Positions 8,682 through 17,624 of a stretch of DNA of 64,000 bases are shown piece after piece. Each line of letters starts with the position of its first letter. Within the stretch, counting starts at the first letter, position 1. Origin of the DNA: Haloarcula pellucida (lineage in GTDB: Archaea; Halobacteriota; Halobacteria; Halobacteriales; Haloarculaceae); assembly GCF_014647235.1 (NCBI RefSeq), contig NZ_BMOU01000003.1:1-64000 (forward strand), in the 5' to 3' direction. Below the pieces are notes generated by a model that saw nothing but the letters and a program-made list of their open reading frames with translations, was not told where the DNA came from and ran no database searches. The translations under genes and the position numbers were made by a program.

Positions 8682-9692
8682 ATGAGCTACATACTGAAAC
8701 GTCTGGGCCGGTCGGCGCTCACCGTCTTCGTGGTGGTCTCGGCCAGCTTCGGTCTCGTCCGTCTGCTCCCGGGTGGGCCCCTCGACTACTTGCGGGCCCA
8801 GATGATCCAGCAAGGTGGCGGCGATCTCTCGGCGGCCGAGATCAACCGGCGCATCGCCGCACAGACCAACATCGCCGTCGACGAACCGGTGTACGTCCAG
8901 TACGTCGACTACATGACCTCCATCGTGCAGGGCGACTTCGGTCGCTCTATCTGGTACGAGGAGCCCGTCGCGAGCGTCATCGGCCCGGCCATCCCGTGGA
9001 CCGTGTTCCTGACAGCGTCAGCGCTGTTCTTGACGTTCACCGTCGGGGTCTCGCTCGGTGCGTTCATGGCCTACAAGGAAGGGTCGACCTTCGACGTCAC
9101 TAGCACGGGCGTCGGTCTCGTGCTCAATTCCACGCCCAGTTACGTGGTCGCGCTGCTACTCATCGCCTTTCTGGGCTATCAGTTCCAGTTGTTCCCGACC
9201 GGCGGGCGCTACGCCTCCGAGTTGACGCCGGGACTCAACGTCCCGTTCCTGGCGAGCGTGCTGTATCACGGAATGTTGCCCATCCTGTCGATGGCCGTCG
9301 TCGGCTTCGGCGGCTGGGCGCTCTCGATGCGTGGCAACAGCATCCGCGTGCTGGGTGAGGACTACCTCCGGGTGGCCCGCCTGCGCGGACTCCCCACGCG
9401 ACGCATCGCCATCCGGTACGTCGCGCGCAACGCCATTCTGCCGATGTACACGGGCCTGATGATCGCCATCGGGACCGTCTTCGGCGGCGCGGTCATCATC
9501 GAGAACATCTTCGCGTATCCGGGCGTGGGGTTCTACCTCATCCAGGCCATCAACGCCCGCGACTACCCGCTGATGATGGGCGGGTTCATCCTTATCACGG
9601 TCGCGATGGTCGTCGGCATCACCATCGCGGACCTGACCTATGGATGGCTCGACCCGCGGGCCAGCGGAGGTGAGTCCCGTGAAGCGTACTGA
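8682..9692 (+). CDS. ABC transporter permease, DppB/OppB family
   Basis: A 336-residue inner permease subunit with six predicted membrane segments. The first runs from the N-terminus (LGRSALTVFVVVSASFGLVRL), then a long external loop with GDFGRSI, typical of DppB proteins. The cytoplasmic coupling helix appears as VLGEDYLRVARLRGLPTRRI. The gene starts 6 bases after the binding-protein stop. It pairs with the following DppC-like permease to form the channel. Confidence 0.92.
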   Translation: MSYILKRLGRSALTVFVVVSASFGLVRLLPGGPLDYLRAQMIQQGGGDLSAAEINRRIAAQTNIAVDEPVYVQYVDYMTSIVQGDFGRSIWYEEPVASVIGPAIPWTVFLTASALFLTFTVGVSLGAFMAYKEGSTFDVTSTGVGLVLNSTPSYVVALLLIAFLGYQFQLFPTGGRYASELTPGLNVPFLASVLYHGMLPILSMAVVGFGGWALSMRGNSIRVLGEDYLRVARLRGLPTRRIAIRYVARNAILPMYTGLMIAIGTVFGGAVIIENIFAYPGVGFYLIQAINARDYPLMMGGFILITVAMVVGITIADLTYGWLDPRASGGESREAY

Positions 9693-10821
9693 CGACACCG
9701 AGCTGTCCGACGAGCGGGACCCGCTCGTCGACGCCGTGGATGCCGACGCGGACACCGACGTCGATCCGGACGAACGGGCCATCACCGGCCGCGCCTGCGA
9801 AGAACCGGTCGCCACCGACGGCGGGACGGCCGCCTCGGAGTTCGACGCCGTCGCCGACGCATCGCTAACCGACACCGAGCGCCGGCGCCAATGGGTCGAA
9901 GAGAGCTTGCTGGCGCCGGCTCGTATCGTCTGGGACGACTGGCGTGCCCGGACCGGGCTGGTCATCGTGTCGCTGTACCTGCTGATGGGGACGGTCGGTC
10001 CGCTCGTCGTCGCCAAGCCCAGCACCAACCAGGGCCCGCTGCTGGTCGGCGCGTTCCGGTCGCTTTCGTACCCGCTCGGGACGACCTTATCGGGGACGAG
10101 CATCCTCTCACAGATCGTCCACGCGACGCCGTCGATGCTGATCATGATCGCTTCGGGCGCGGTGTTCACGGTCGTCCTCGGGACAACGCTTGGCACCCTC
10201 GCCGGCTACAAGGGCGGCCGCATCGACAGCGCTCTGATGACTGTCTCGGACGTGATGATGACGATTCCCGGACTGCCGCTGACCATCGTGCTGGCGGCCG
10301 CCCTCCAGATCGAGGGTAACCCGGCCGTCATCGGCGTGCTCATCACGGTGAACGCGTGGGCAGGGCTGGCACGGGCCATCCGCTCGCAAGTCCTGACCCT
10401 GCGGGACGCCGAGTACGTCGAGGCGTCGCGCATCATGGGGATGGACACGTCGACCATCGTGGTCGGCGACATCGTCCCAAACCTGATGCCCTACATCACG
10501 ATGAACTTCGTTCAGCAGGCCCGAGCGGTCATCTTCGGTTCGGTGGGTCTGTACTTCCTGGGCGTGCTGCCGTACAATAACGTCAACTGGGGTGTGATGA
10601 TGAACGCGGCCGTGAACCGTGCGGGTGCGACCTCGTCGGTGGCCGCGTTCCACTGGCTGTTGCTGCCGATGGTGACTATCATCGTCCTCGGGCTGGGACT
10701 GACGCTGCTGGCCCAGGGCGCCGACCGGATATTCAACCCGCGGGTTCGTGCCCGCCACGCCGAGACTGTTGGCGGCGGTGACGGCGAGGACGACTCGACG
10801 GCGACCACTGGAGGACTGTGA
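9679..10821 (+). CDS. ABC transporter permease, DppC/OppC family
   Basis: The second permease, about 380 residues. The longer frame from 9640 would overlap the upstream gene by 53 bases. GTG 9679 is preferred because a strong Shine-Dalgarno GGAGGTGA lies at 9666-9673, giving a 14-base overlap. The N-terminus is an unusually long acidic cytoplasmic extension (about 85 residues, rich in Asp) before the first membrane helix, as in many haloarchaeal DppC proteins. The coupling helix reads LRDAEYVEASRIMGMD. Six membrane segments can be traced, ending before FNPRVRARH. Confidence 0.9.
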   Translation: MKRTDDTELSDERDPLVDAVDADADTDVDPDERAITGRACEEPVATDGGTAASEFDAVADASLTDTERRRQWVEESLLAPARIVWDDWRARTGLVIVSLYLLMGTVGPLVVAKPSTNQGPLLVGAFRSLSYPLGTTLSGTSILSQIVHATPSMLIMIASGAVFTVVLGTTLGTLAGYKGGRIDSALMTVSDVMMTIPGLPLTIVLAAALQIEGNPAVIGVLITVNAWAGLARAIRSQVLTLRDAEYVEASRIMGMDTSTIVVGDIVPNLMPYITMNFVQQARAVIFGSVGLYFLGVLPYNNVNWGVMMNAAVNRAGATSSVAAFHWLLLPMVTIIVLGLGLTLLAQGADRIFNPRVRARHAETVGGGDGEDDSTATTGGL

Positions 10822-10823
10822 CC

Positions 10824-11876
10824 ATGCCACGAGAGAGACACGAAACCGGGCGCGACGCGTCGGACCCCATCGTGGAGGTCCGGAACGTCAGCGTCACGTA
10901 CGACCTGGAGAACCGCGACGCGATGGTACTGGACGACGTGAGTATCGACCTCCGACGGGGCGAGATACTCGGTGTCGTCGGCGAGTCAGGCTCGGGCAAG
11001 TCGATGCTGGCCAACGCGATGATGGATGCCGTTGAGGAACCCGGTATCACCACCGGCGAAGTCCGGTACTACCCCGAGTCCGACGCCGCTCCGATCAACG
11101 TACTCGATCTCACCGACGAGGAACTGCGCGAGCTACGCTGGGAGGAGATTTCGATGGTGTTCCAGGGGGCGCTGTCCTCGTTCAACCCCACGATGAAGAT
11201 CCGGGGGCACTTCGAGGAGACCCTGAAGGCCCACGACTACGACGTTGAAGAGGGGATGGAGCGAGCCCGCGAACTGCTGTCTGACCTGTACCTCGACCCC
11301 GATCGGGTGCTGGACTCGTATTCGCATGAACTGTCGGGCGGGATGAGCCAGCGGGCGCTCATCGCACTGAGCCTGATCCTCGAACCCGAGGTGCTGTTGA
11401 TGGACGAGCCGACGGCGGCGCTGGACCTGCTGATGCAGCGCTCGATTCTCAGCCTGCTCGACGACATCAAGCAGAAGTACGACCTCTCGATACTGTTCAT
11501 CACGCACGACCTCCCGTTGGTGGCGGGGCTGGCCGACCGACTGGCTATCCTCTATGCCTTCGAACTGGCGGAGGTCGGGTCGACTGAGCAGGTCGTCAGC
11601 AACTCACAGCACCCGTACACGCGGGCGCTGCTGAAGGCAGTACCCAACCTTGACGCCCCGCTCTCGACGATGCAGCCCATCGAGGGGACAGCACCGAACC
11701 CGGCCCACGCACCGAGCGGCTGTCACTACGCGCCGCGGTGTCCGCTCGCGACCGAGGAGTGCCACCAGGAGCAACCGCCGTGGTTCGACGTGGCCGACGA
11801 CCAGCGGACGGCCTGTTTCCACCACGACGAGGCCGAGGAGGCCGTCGCGCTGGAACCGGGGGTGGTCGACGCATGA
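10824..11876 (+). CDS. ABC transporter ATP-binding protein, DppD/OppD family
   Basis: A 350-residue nucleotide-binding subunit. Walker A is GESGSGKS, the signature LSGGMSQR, Walker B LLMDEP and the switch His is in FITHDLPL. The C-terminus carries the oligopeptide-transporter extension with SGCHYAPRCP, a motif with clustered cysteines seen in this subfamily. A GTG at 10818 is possible, but GGAGG at 10810-10814 is better spaced for ATG 10824. It ends in an ATGA overlap with the next ATPase gene. Confidence 0.9.
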   Translation: MPRERHETGRDASDPIVEVRNVSVTYDLENRDAMVLDDVSIDLRRGEILGVVGESGSGKSMLANAMMDAVEEPGITTGEVRYYPESDAAPINVLDLTDEELRELRWEEISMVFQGALSSFNPTMKIRGHFEETLKAHDYDVEEGMERARELLSDLYLDPDRVLDSYSHELSGGMSQRALIALSLILEPEVLLMDEPTAALDLLMQRSILSLLDDIKQKYDLSILFITHDLPLVAGLADRLAILYAFELAEVGSTEQVVSNSQHPYTRALLKAVPNLDAPLSTMQPIEGTAPNPAHAPSGCHYAPRCPLATEECHQEQPPWFDVADDQRTACFHHDEAEEAVALEPGVVDA

Positions 11877-13030
11877 GCGGGCATACGAGTTCGCCAGTCG
11901 GGCGGTCCGCTACCGGGACCGACGACGTGGTGATGAGCTTAGAGAACGTCTCGGTTCACTTCGACGAGAAACAGGGGTTCGTCGACTCGCTGTTCAACGA
12001 ACCCCGCCGCGTGAAGGCCGTCAGCGACGTCTCTATCGACATCCCCGAGAACGACGTGCTCGCGCTGGTCGGCGAATCGGGCTGTGGGAAGACGACACTG
12101 GGCAAGACCATCATCGGTGTCCAACGCCCCACCGAGGGGAGCGTCTCCTACCGCGGTCAGGACGTCTGGGACGCCAAGGACGGCGTCGGTGACGTGACGA
12201 TTCCTCACGGCGACATCCGAAAGGCCCTGCAGATGATCCATCAAGACCCCGGGGCAGCACTGAATCCCAACCGGAAGGTGCTGACCTCGCTGGAAGCGCC
12301 GCTGGAACGCTGGGACCCGGAGATGTCCACCGAGGACCGCCGGGCGCGTATCTTCGCGCTGCTGGACCGTGTCGGCATGGAACCCCCGCAGGACTACGCG
12401 CATCGCTATCCCCACCAGTTATCGGGCGGGGAGCAACAGCGGGTCGCGCTGGTCCGGACGCTGTTGATGAACCCGGACGTTATCCTCGCGGACGAGGCGG
12501 TTTCGGCGCTGGACGTCTCGCTGCGAGTTGAGACGATGGACCTGCTCCTGGAACTGCAAACGCAGTTCAACACGTCGTTCGTGTTCATCTCGCACACGCT
12601 GTCGAACGCGCGCTACCTCGCGGAGAAGGCCGGCGGGCGAATCGGCATCATGTACCTCGGCGAGATCGTCGAGATCGGTCCGCCCGACGAAGTGCTGAAC
12701 GACCCGCAACACCCCTACTCGAAGGTGCTGCGGTGGGCGACCGCCGATCTGGACCCGAACGAGCAGGAGATGGTCGATCCGCCGGTCCGCTCGATAGACA
12801 TCCCGGACCCCGTCGACCCGCCGTCGGGATGTGGATTCCACACGCGCTGTCCGGAAGCCCGGGAGGCGTGCAAACGCTCGGCCCCGGACCTCGATGCTGA
12901 GAACGCCGCGCCGGGCGCCCGCTGTGTGGCCTGTCACCGCACGGACCCGACCCACGAGTACTGGAACAGTGAGCCACTGGCGGGCACCGAGGACACGACG
13001 ACGCCCGACGTCGGCGGTGACGGCCGATGA
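11873..13030 (+). CDS. ABC transporter ATP-binding protein, DppF/OppF family
   Basis: The 385-residue partner ATPase. ATG 11873 overlaps the previous stop by ATGA, so the upstream open part of the frame (from 11738) is a shadow. Walker A is GESGCGKT, the signature LSGGEQQR, Walker B VILADEAVS, and the switch His is in FISHTLSN. The Walker B pair is D-E as expected although it is preceded by Ala. The C-terminal extension SGCGFHTRCP matches the oligopeptide subfamily. The gene overlaps the following small membrane protein gene by four bases. Confidence 0.9.
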   Translation: MSGHTSSPVGRSATGTDDVVMSLENVSVHFDEKQGFVDSLFNEPRRVKAVSDVSIDIPENDVLALVGESGCGKTTLGKTIIGVQRPTEGSVSYRGQDVWDAKDGVGDVTIPHGDIRKALQMIHQDPGAALNPNRKVLTSLEAPLERWDPEMSTEDRRARIFALLDRVGMEPPQDYAHRYPHQLSGGEQQRVALVRTLLMNPDVILADEAVSALDVSLRVETMDLLLELQTQFNTSFVFISHTLSNARYLAEKAGGRIGIMYLGEIVEIGPPDEVLNDPQHPYSKVLRWATADLDPNEQEMVDPPVRSIDIPDPVDPPSGCGFHTRCPEAREACKRSAPDLDAENAAPGARCVACHRTDPTHEYWNSEPLAGTEDTTTPDVGGDGR

Positions 13031-13248
13031 GGCCCGTTTGGCAGGCGTTCTTCGGTACGAGCGTGACACTGCTTGGCGTGCTGGCGCTGGCGATGCCGTT
13101 CGTCGAGCCGGGGACCGCGACTTTCGCTGTCACACTCCTGAGCGCGGCCATGCTCGGCGTGGTCGGTCTGGGATCGGCCGCGTTCCTCCACTACGACTGG
13201 GACCCGTTCGAGGAACTGTTCGACGGAACGACGGGCGGGCACCAATGA
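13027..13248 (+). CDS. Small two-helix membrane protein in the ABC operon
   Basis: A 73-residue protein with two predicted membrane helices (about residues 8-27 and 32-54) followed by a short acidic tail, FHYD-like then DPFEELFDG. It starts in an ATGA overlap with the second ATPase and ends in an ATGA overlap with the next gene, so it is translated as part of the transporter operon. It has no recognised domain. A role as an accessory or stabilising subunit of the importer is possible but not shown. Confidence 0.75.
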   Translation: MRPVWQAFFGTSVTLLGVLALAMPFVEPGTATFAVTLLSAAMLGVVGLGSAAFLHYDWDPFEELFDGTTGGHQ

Positions 13249-13697
13249 CCGCGCTGGTGGTCGTCGAGGACGTGGACCGCGACCGTTCGTTACTAGATTC
13301 CGCACGCGAATTCGCCGTCGGCGCCGAGACCGCCCTCGCGGTCGTGGCGCTCGCGACGCCCGAGGAGTACGACGAGGCCGCGTCGACGCTCGAAGCGATC
13401 GGTGACGCCGAGCACACGAGCTACGACGAGGGTGCGGTTCTCGAAGCAGTCTCGGGAGCGACGGCCGACCTCGCAGCCGAGATACTCGGCGACACCGTCG
13501 AGTACGAGGTCTCTCCGCTGGTCGAAGACGAGCGCGACCAAGCGAACGCGATACTCGGCGCCGCTGAGAGAACCGGCTGTGATCACGTCTTCGTCCCCGG
13601 ATACAAACGCTCTCCGACCGGCAAAGCGATGTTCGGGGACCGGACTCAACAGGTCCTCCTGAACTTCGACGGCTATGTGACCGTCTCGATGGATTGA
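13245..13697 (+). CDS. UspA-like (universal stress protein-type) protein
   Basis: A 150-residue cytoplasmic protein with an alpha/beta pattern like the UspA fold: an initial strand MTALVVVEDV, a long central region, then HVFVPGYKRSPTGKAMFGD followed by a TQQVLLNF segment where ATP-binding stress proteins carry their G-rich loop. The loop is only loosely like G-x2-G-x9-G-S/T, so nucleotide binding is uncertain. ATG 13245 overlaps the upstream stop by ATGA, making it the last gene of the transporter operon. Its presence suggests post-translational tuning of the importer, as for haloarchaeal transporters paired with Usp proteins. Confidence 0.65.
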   Translation: MTALVVVEDVDRDRSLLDSAREFAVGAETALAVVALATPEEYDEAASTLEAIGDAEHTSYDEGAVLEAVSGATADLAAEILGDTVEYEVSPLVEDERDQANAILGAAERTGCDHVFVPGYKRSPTGKAMFGDRTQQVLLNFDGYVTVSMD

Positions 13698-13795
13698 GAG
13701 ACTCCCCGCGCTGAAGGAGGCCGAGGCGTTCGGCTCGAATCTTCCGTAACGGCGGCCGCTCGAAGACGTACCGAACCCTACGGACGACCGCCCTC

Positions 13796-13808
13796 AACCA
13801 ACTATATC
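13796..13808 (+). promoter_or_regulatory. TATA-like box for the TrmB-family regulator
   Basis: AACTATATCA at 13799-13808 lies about 30 bases before ATG 13835, the spacing expected for a leaderless haloarchaeal transcript. Confidence 0.5.
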
Positions 13809-13834
13809 AGCGATGAGCGACTAGTCGAGGAGTG

Positions 13835-14893
13835 ATGACGACTGACGAACCTGACGACAGCGAACTCCGTGAGGAACTCGCCCTCTTCGGTCTCTCCGAT
13901 ACGGAGATAGATACCTATCTCGCCCTCCTCTCTCAGGGTGAAGCCCCCACGAGCGCCGTCGCCGACGAGGCTGGCGTCACCCAGCGTGCAGTCTACAACA
14001 TCGCCGAACGTCTCGAGGAGCGCGGACTCGTCCGCGTCAAGGACCACGCATCGCCGACGGTGATTCGAGCGTGCCCGCCCGCTGAGGCCATTGGGACCCT
14101 TTCGTCGCGTCTCGAATCTATCACGCCGTCCCTCGAGAAGCGCTTCGAGGAGCCGACGTCGCAGGCTCCGGAGATACAGATGGTGAAGTCTCGCGAGACG
14201 GGACTCAAACGGCTCAGAGAAGGGATTGCCCGCGCGGAGACGGAACTCTTGCTCGCTATCCCAGAAGGCGTCTATTCGGAGATCGCCGACGAACTGCGGG
14301 ACGCTCGCGACCGTGGCGTGCATGTACTCCTTTTGCTCGGCGGCATCGAGAGCGGCGCCCTAGACGTCGAGCGTGTCGCACCTGTCGCCGACGCTGTCCG
14401 CTGCTGGAAGGCGTCTCTCCCGTTCGCCTACGTCGCCGACAACGACGAATTGGCGATGATCGGCGATTCCGACTTGCTCTCGGGGCCGAACACCGAGGGG
14501 GCTGCAGTGGTCGTCTCAGAGCCACACCTCACCGGCGCCGTGGCCGGCCTCTACCTCAGCGCCTACTGGTCGGCGTCGACGGAAGTCCATGTCGCCGAAC
14601 CCGAGCCGTTGCCCGCGACCTTCGACTGGTTCCGCCGGGCCGTGTTCCACGCGTATCTCCACTACCAGGCCGGGGCGGAACTGTGGGCCGAGATACGGAC
14701 GACCGACGGCGAGGAGATAACCGGCAGAGTCACAGAGGTCAGGCAGGCACTCGTCGAACCGTCCACAAACAACCACACGCTGGAGGTGAGTATCTATCTG
14801 GAGACGATCGACGGGACCATGAGCTTCGGCGGTCCCGGTGCGTTTATCGAGGACCACAGAGCGAACTCGGTCACGCTCCGAACGAACCCGTGA
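13835..14893 (+). CDS. TrmB-family sugar-sensing transcriptional regulator
   Basis: A 352-residue regulator. The N-terminal winged helix-turn-helix (about residues 12-80) contains ALFGLSDTEIDTYLALL and TSAVADEAGVTQRAVYN. A middle phospholipase-D-like sensor region follows, with TELLLAIPEG, then a C-terminal beta domain of about 90 residues as in full-length TrmB. Such proteins bind sugars and control uptake and glycolytic genes in Thermococcus and Halobacterium. It lies 137 bases after the transporter operon on the same strand, and is the likely regulator of that operon and the divergent alpha-glucosidases (inference). GTG 13832 is an alternative start. Confidence 0.85.
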   Translation: MTTDEPDDSELREELALFGLSDTEIDTYLALLSQGEAPTSAVADEAGVTQRAVYNIAERLEERGLVRVKDHASPTVIRACPPAEAIGTLSSRLESITPSLEKRFEEPTSQAPEIQMVKSRETGLKRLREGIARAETELLLAIPEGVYSEIADELRDARDRGVHVLLLLGGIESGALDVERVAPVADAVRCWKASLPFAYVADNDELAMIGDSDLLSGPNTEGAAVVVSEPHLTGAVAGLYLSAYWSASTEVHVAEPEPLPATFDWFRRAVFHAYLHYQAGAELWAEIRTTDGEEITGRVTEVRQALVEPSTNNHTLEVSIYLETIDGTMSFGGPGAFIEDHRANSVTLRTNP

Positions 14894-15349
14894 CCGGCTG
14901 GCCGTCGTCGGGCTTACGATGGCCGGTGGCTCGTTCGCACTCGGACTGGAAGCCGTTCTCGGCGCGTTCCTCGCGGGCGTTCTCGTGCGAAATCGGCTCG
15001 ACGGGGGACCGAACGAGTGTTTCAGACGGTGACACTCGGACTGTTCACGCTGGATACGCTACTGGTCGGAGGCGTCACACTCGCCGTTGCTGTGCTGGGA
15101 AAGGCACTTGGCGTGGTACTCGGAGCGACAGTTACGGACGTCTCCCGAGCAGAAACGGTCTGCCTCGCCATCGGCCTCAACGCCCGCGGAGCGATGGAGT
15201 TCGTCGTGGCGGCCCTTGGCTTGGTAATCGGAATCTTCACGCCGACCATCTATGCCGTCATTGTGCTCGTCGCCATCGTCACATCCGTTATGACGCCGCC
15301 ACTGCTCCGGCGTGCGCTCGCGCACCTTCCGGACGACGTACCATCATAG
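14888..15349 (+). pseudogene. Cation:proton antiporter (CPA2/Kef-like), C-terminal remnant
   Basis: Two adjacent frames carry pieces of one membrane antiporter. The first (to about 15010) reads FALGLEAVLGAFLAGVLV; after a frame change near the G5 run at 15003-15007 the second reads VFQTVTLGLF and later GLNARGAMEFVVAALGL and SVMTPPLLRRAL. Comparison with the family from memory indicates that about 20 codons of a membrane helix are also missing after VTLGLF. The N-terminal two thirds are absent, with the TrmB-family gene ending next to the fragment. It cannot encode a working antiporter. Confidence 0.75.
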
Positions 15350-15418
15350 GATCTACTGTAATAGGGATTAGAAGGAGTCTTCATACGTTCCAACGTGACG
15401 GGATGCTGACTCGCTGAG

Positions 15419-15994
15419 GTGTTAGGGGAGGTAGAAGAAGCTATCAAAGCCGAGATGAAGGCCATCGAGAAAGCGGACGGTTTCCACGAGACCGTTGACG
15501 GACCAGACGACGAAACGAGATACATCCTTCACGAAGACAGACTTCCGTCCGACCGATACCACGAACTCGCACGGACGATTACGGAAGCAGTACTGGACGT
15601 GAGCCCCCGGGAAGTAGCCACAGTTGGAGTCCAAGGGATCGGCGACTTTCTCCGAGATCGGGATGAAGAAGCCGTCAAGACGCTCCTGGAAAGCGGAGTC
15701 TCGTACGTCGAAAGCGAGCACAATGATGGAACGATCGAGGGCCAATGCGTTGCGACCCCGGATGTAGTCGAAGCCGTGCTATCGCTGCATATACCCGACC
15801 TGATACAAGCTTACTTCATAGATAACGAAGGTGAGGCGATTGCAGCACGCTTCGACGACACCATACAGTATTATTGGTTGCCCGAAGCCGCATATCGACA
15901 ACTTGGCAAACGGTTGCAGTCCGATCTGTTCTCGGCAGTCATAACCCATGAAGAGTTGGAACAAATAATAGAAAGAGAACGCCCTGATAGGTAG
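15419..15994 (+). CDS. Hypothetical protein, 191 residues
   Basis: An intact reading frame with acidic composition and no recognised domain. It is predicted mostly alpha-helical, with EVEEAIKAEMKAIEKADGF at the start and EELEQIIERERPDR at the end, and no signal peptide or membrane helix. GTG 15419 is the first start; ATG 15455 (MKAIEKAD) is an alternative. GC content falls toward the 3' end, and the neighbours are an antiporter pseudogene and an AT-rich glycosyltransferase, so it belongs to an accessory segment. Confidence 0.55.
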   Translation: MLGEVEEAIKAEMKAIEKADGFHETVDGPDDETRYILHEDRLPSDRYHELARTITEAVLDVSPREVATVGVQGIGDFLRDRDEEAVKTLLESGVSYVESEHNDGTIEGQCVATPDVVEAVLSLHIPDLIQAYFIDNEGEAIAARFDDTIQYYWLPEAAYRQLGKRLQSDLFSAVITHEELEQIIERERPDR

Positions 15995-16226
15995 ATCACC
16001 TATATCTAACGAATGCCTTGTCGAGGTTGTGAGTGACAGCTAATAACGAGTTCACGGAACTGCTTCCACCAGTGTCGTGAGCGGAGAACGCGCGTACTTC
16101 AGTTACCAATGTCCGTTCATCAAACACCGAGAATTTTCGTCGCCGCATAAGGCGTGGAACGCTCGGCTGGACGCCACCCTCTACGGTCAACGTAGCCAGA
16201 ACGAGACAGTTAACTCTCGCATTATG

Positions 16227-17456
16227 TTAATTTTCAGACTGCTGTGAATGGATTTGCCAAATGCCAGCTATGAGAACAGCGACGGTACCCCAGAGGACAG
16301 GCGTGCCTAGCGTATAGAAGGTTCGAAGGCTAGCAGCCAGCGTTTCAGTACCCACCGGTAAATTGAACATGCGAACCAGCATAATCGCATCATGTAATTT
16401 CAAGGTAAATTGCATGAAAATCACACCGCCAGTGAAAATCCTACTGGGCCATCCTGAGAGAAGATATAATAGCGGAATCAGTGGATAAAAAACGAGAACG
16501 AAATACATAGTATACGATGGAATGACTAGCAAAATTCCGCACAACGTCGAGAGGAGCGCAATCAACCGTTGAACAACACCTTCACTCTGTAGATATGCGT
16601 AGGCCACTACTGGTGCGACTATAATCAGTGAGAACACTGTCAAAGTCGTTCCGCTTGCATCGGTGAAAATCATCGAAAGCGGCCGTTGAAGTGTAACGTA
16701 TAGACTTGACGGTGAAAGGCCACCTGAAACAGCGTTCGCAGTACCTCGTGGGAGAAGTTCCTCAACGAAATATCTCTGTGTGCGATTTATACCGAAGAGT
16801 ACGATACCAGCCACAAGCGCCCCGATACCGGTGAGTATAGCAACTAAAATTGTATACCACTTACGCCGCCAGACTAGCCAAATGCCAATAGCAGCGGGGA
16901 ACACCTTTGGAAGCGCTGCTAATCCAAGAAAAACTCCAGCACGTTGTTCTCGTCCGTATTCCATCCATATTAGTCCGATTCCCATCGCCAAAGCAATGTG
17001 GTGGTTGATGTTACCATTTACTAATGAGGGCGCTCCAATCGGACTGATTATGATGAACACACAGATCAAGGTGTAATCATATTTCGACAATTGTGCCCCG
17101 TATGATTCGGTTGCCTTCGCTATCGCGAGTCCAAGGAAGACGCTGACAAGAATTGTCCCAGCAACATGGATAGCAAAACCAATACCAGGAGAAACCAGAA
17201 GATACGGGGAGAATACGGTCAATAATATAATTGGGTATCGATATGTGAGATTTGAGACGCCGACAGGAGAACGACCATAGACCACCTTACCGGAGTGTAG
17301 GTCCGCAGCGGCGGCACGATATATCTCAAAATCGATTCCAAATCGACTAGGAGTGACTGTCAGCTGATAGATGAAATATGCAATACCGAGAGAAATCCCG
17401 AGCATGAGTACCAAGCGTGCTCGGGCGTAAGAAGCGGTGGAATCCTTTCTTTGCAA
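16227..17456 (-). CDS. GT87-family (DUF2029) membrane glycosyltransferase
   Basis: A 409-residue polytopic membrane protein with about ten predicted helices. After the first helix comes FGIDFEIYRAAAADL, with an acidic pair at the first external loop typical of GT-C enzymes, then a tyrosine-rich RYPIILL segment and a P-K-V-F-P turn (ALPKVFPAAI) characteristic of DUF2029/GT87. Members transfer mannose or related sugars from polyprenyl-phosphate donors outside the membrane. TTG 17456 fits a leaderless start 30 bases after TATATAT at 17484-17490; ATG 17405 is the alternative. The gene is markedly AT-rich compared with its neighbours and has no glycan-pathway partners, suggesting acquisition. Confidence 0.75.
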   Translation of the reverse strand: MQRKDSTASYARARLVLMLGISLGIAYFIYQLTVTPSRFGIDFEIYRAAAADLHSGKVVYGRSPVGVSNLTYRYPIILLTVFSPYLLVSPGIGFAIHVAGTILVSVFLGLAIAKATESYGAQLSKYDYTLICVFIIISPIGAPSLVNGNINHHIALAMGIGLIWMEYGREQRAGVFLGLAALPKVFPAAIGIWLVWRRKWYTILVAILTGIGALVAGIVLFGINRTQRYFVEELLPRGTANAVSGGLSPSSLYVTLQRPLSMIFTDASGTTLTVFSLIIVAPVVAYAYLQSEGVVQRLIALLSTLCGILLVIPSYTMYFVLVFYPLIPLLYLLSGWPSRIFTGGVIFMQFTLKLHDAIMLVRMFNLPVGTETLAASLRTFYTLGTPVLWGTVAVLIAGIWQIHSQQSEN

Positions 17457-17483
17457 GATGAGTATAATGGATCAGCACCAAGA

Positions 17484-17490
17484 TATATAT
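17484..17490 (-). promoter_or_regulatory. TATA-like box for the GT87 gene
   Basis: TATATAT lies 28-34 bases before the TTG start at 17456 on the minus strand, consistent with leaderless transcription. Confidence 0.45.
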
Positions 17491-17624
17491 TTTCTGTTCG
17501 ATCGTTCGTAGAAAGTTGTTGGCCGTGGTGAATCGCCAGATATAGCTGGGTTTCGCGGTTCGGCGACTGCTTGATATTATGAACCGCACACAGCAGGACG
17601 ACTTTACGAAATTCACCGTACCGT

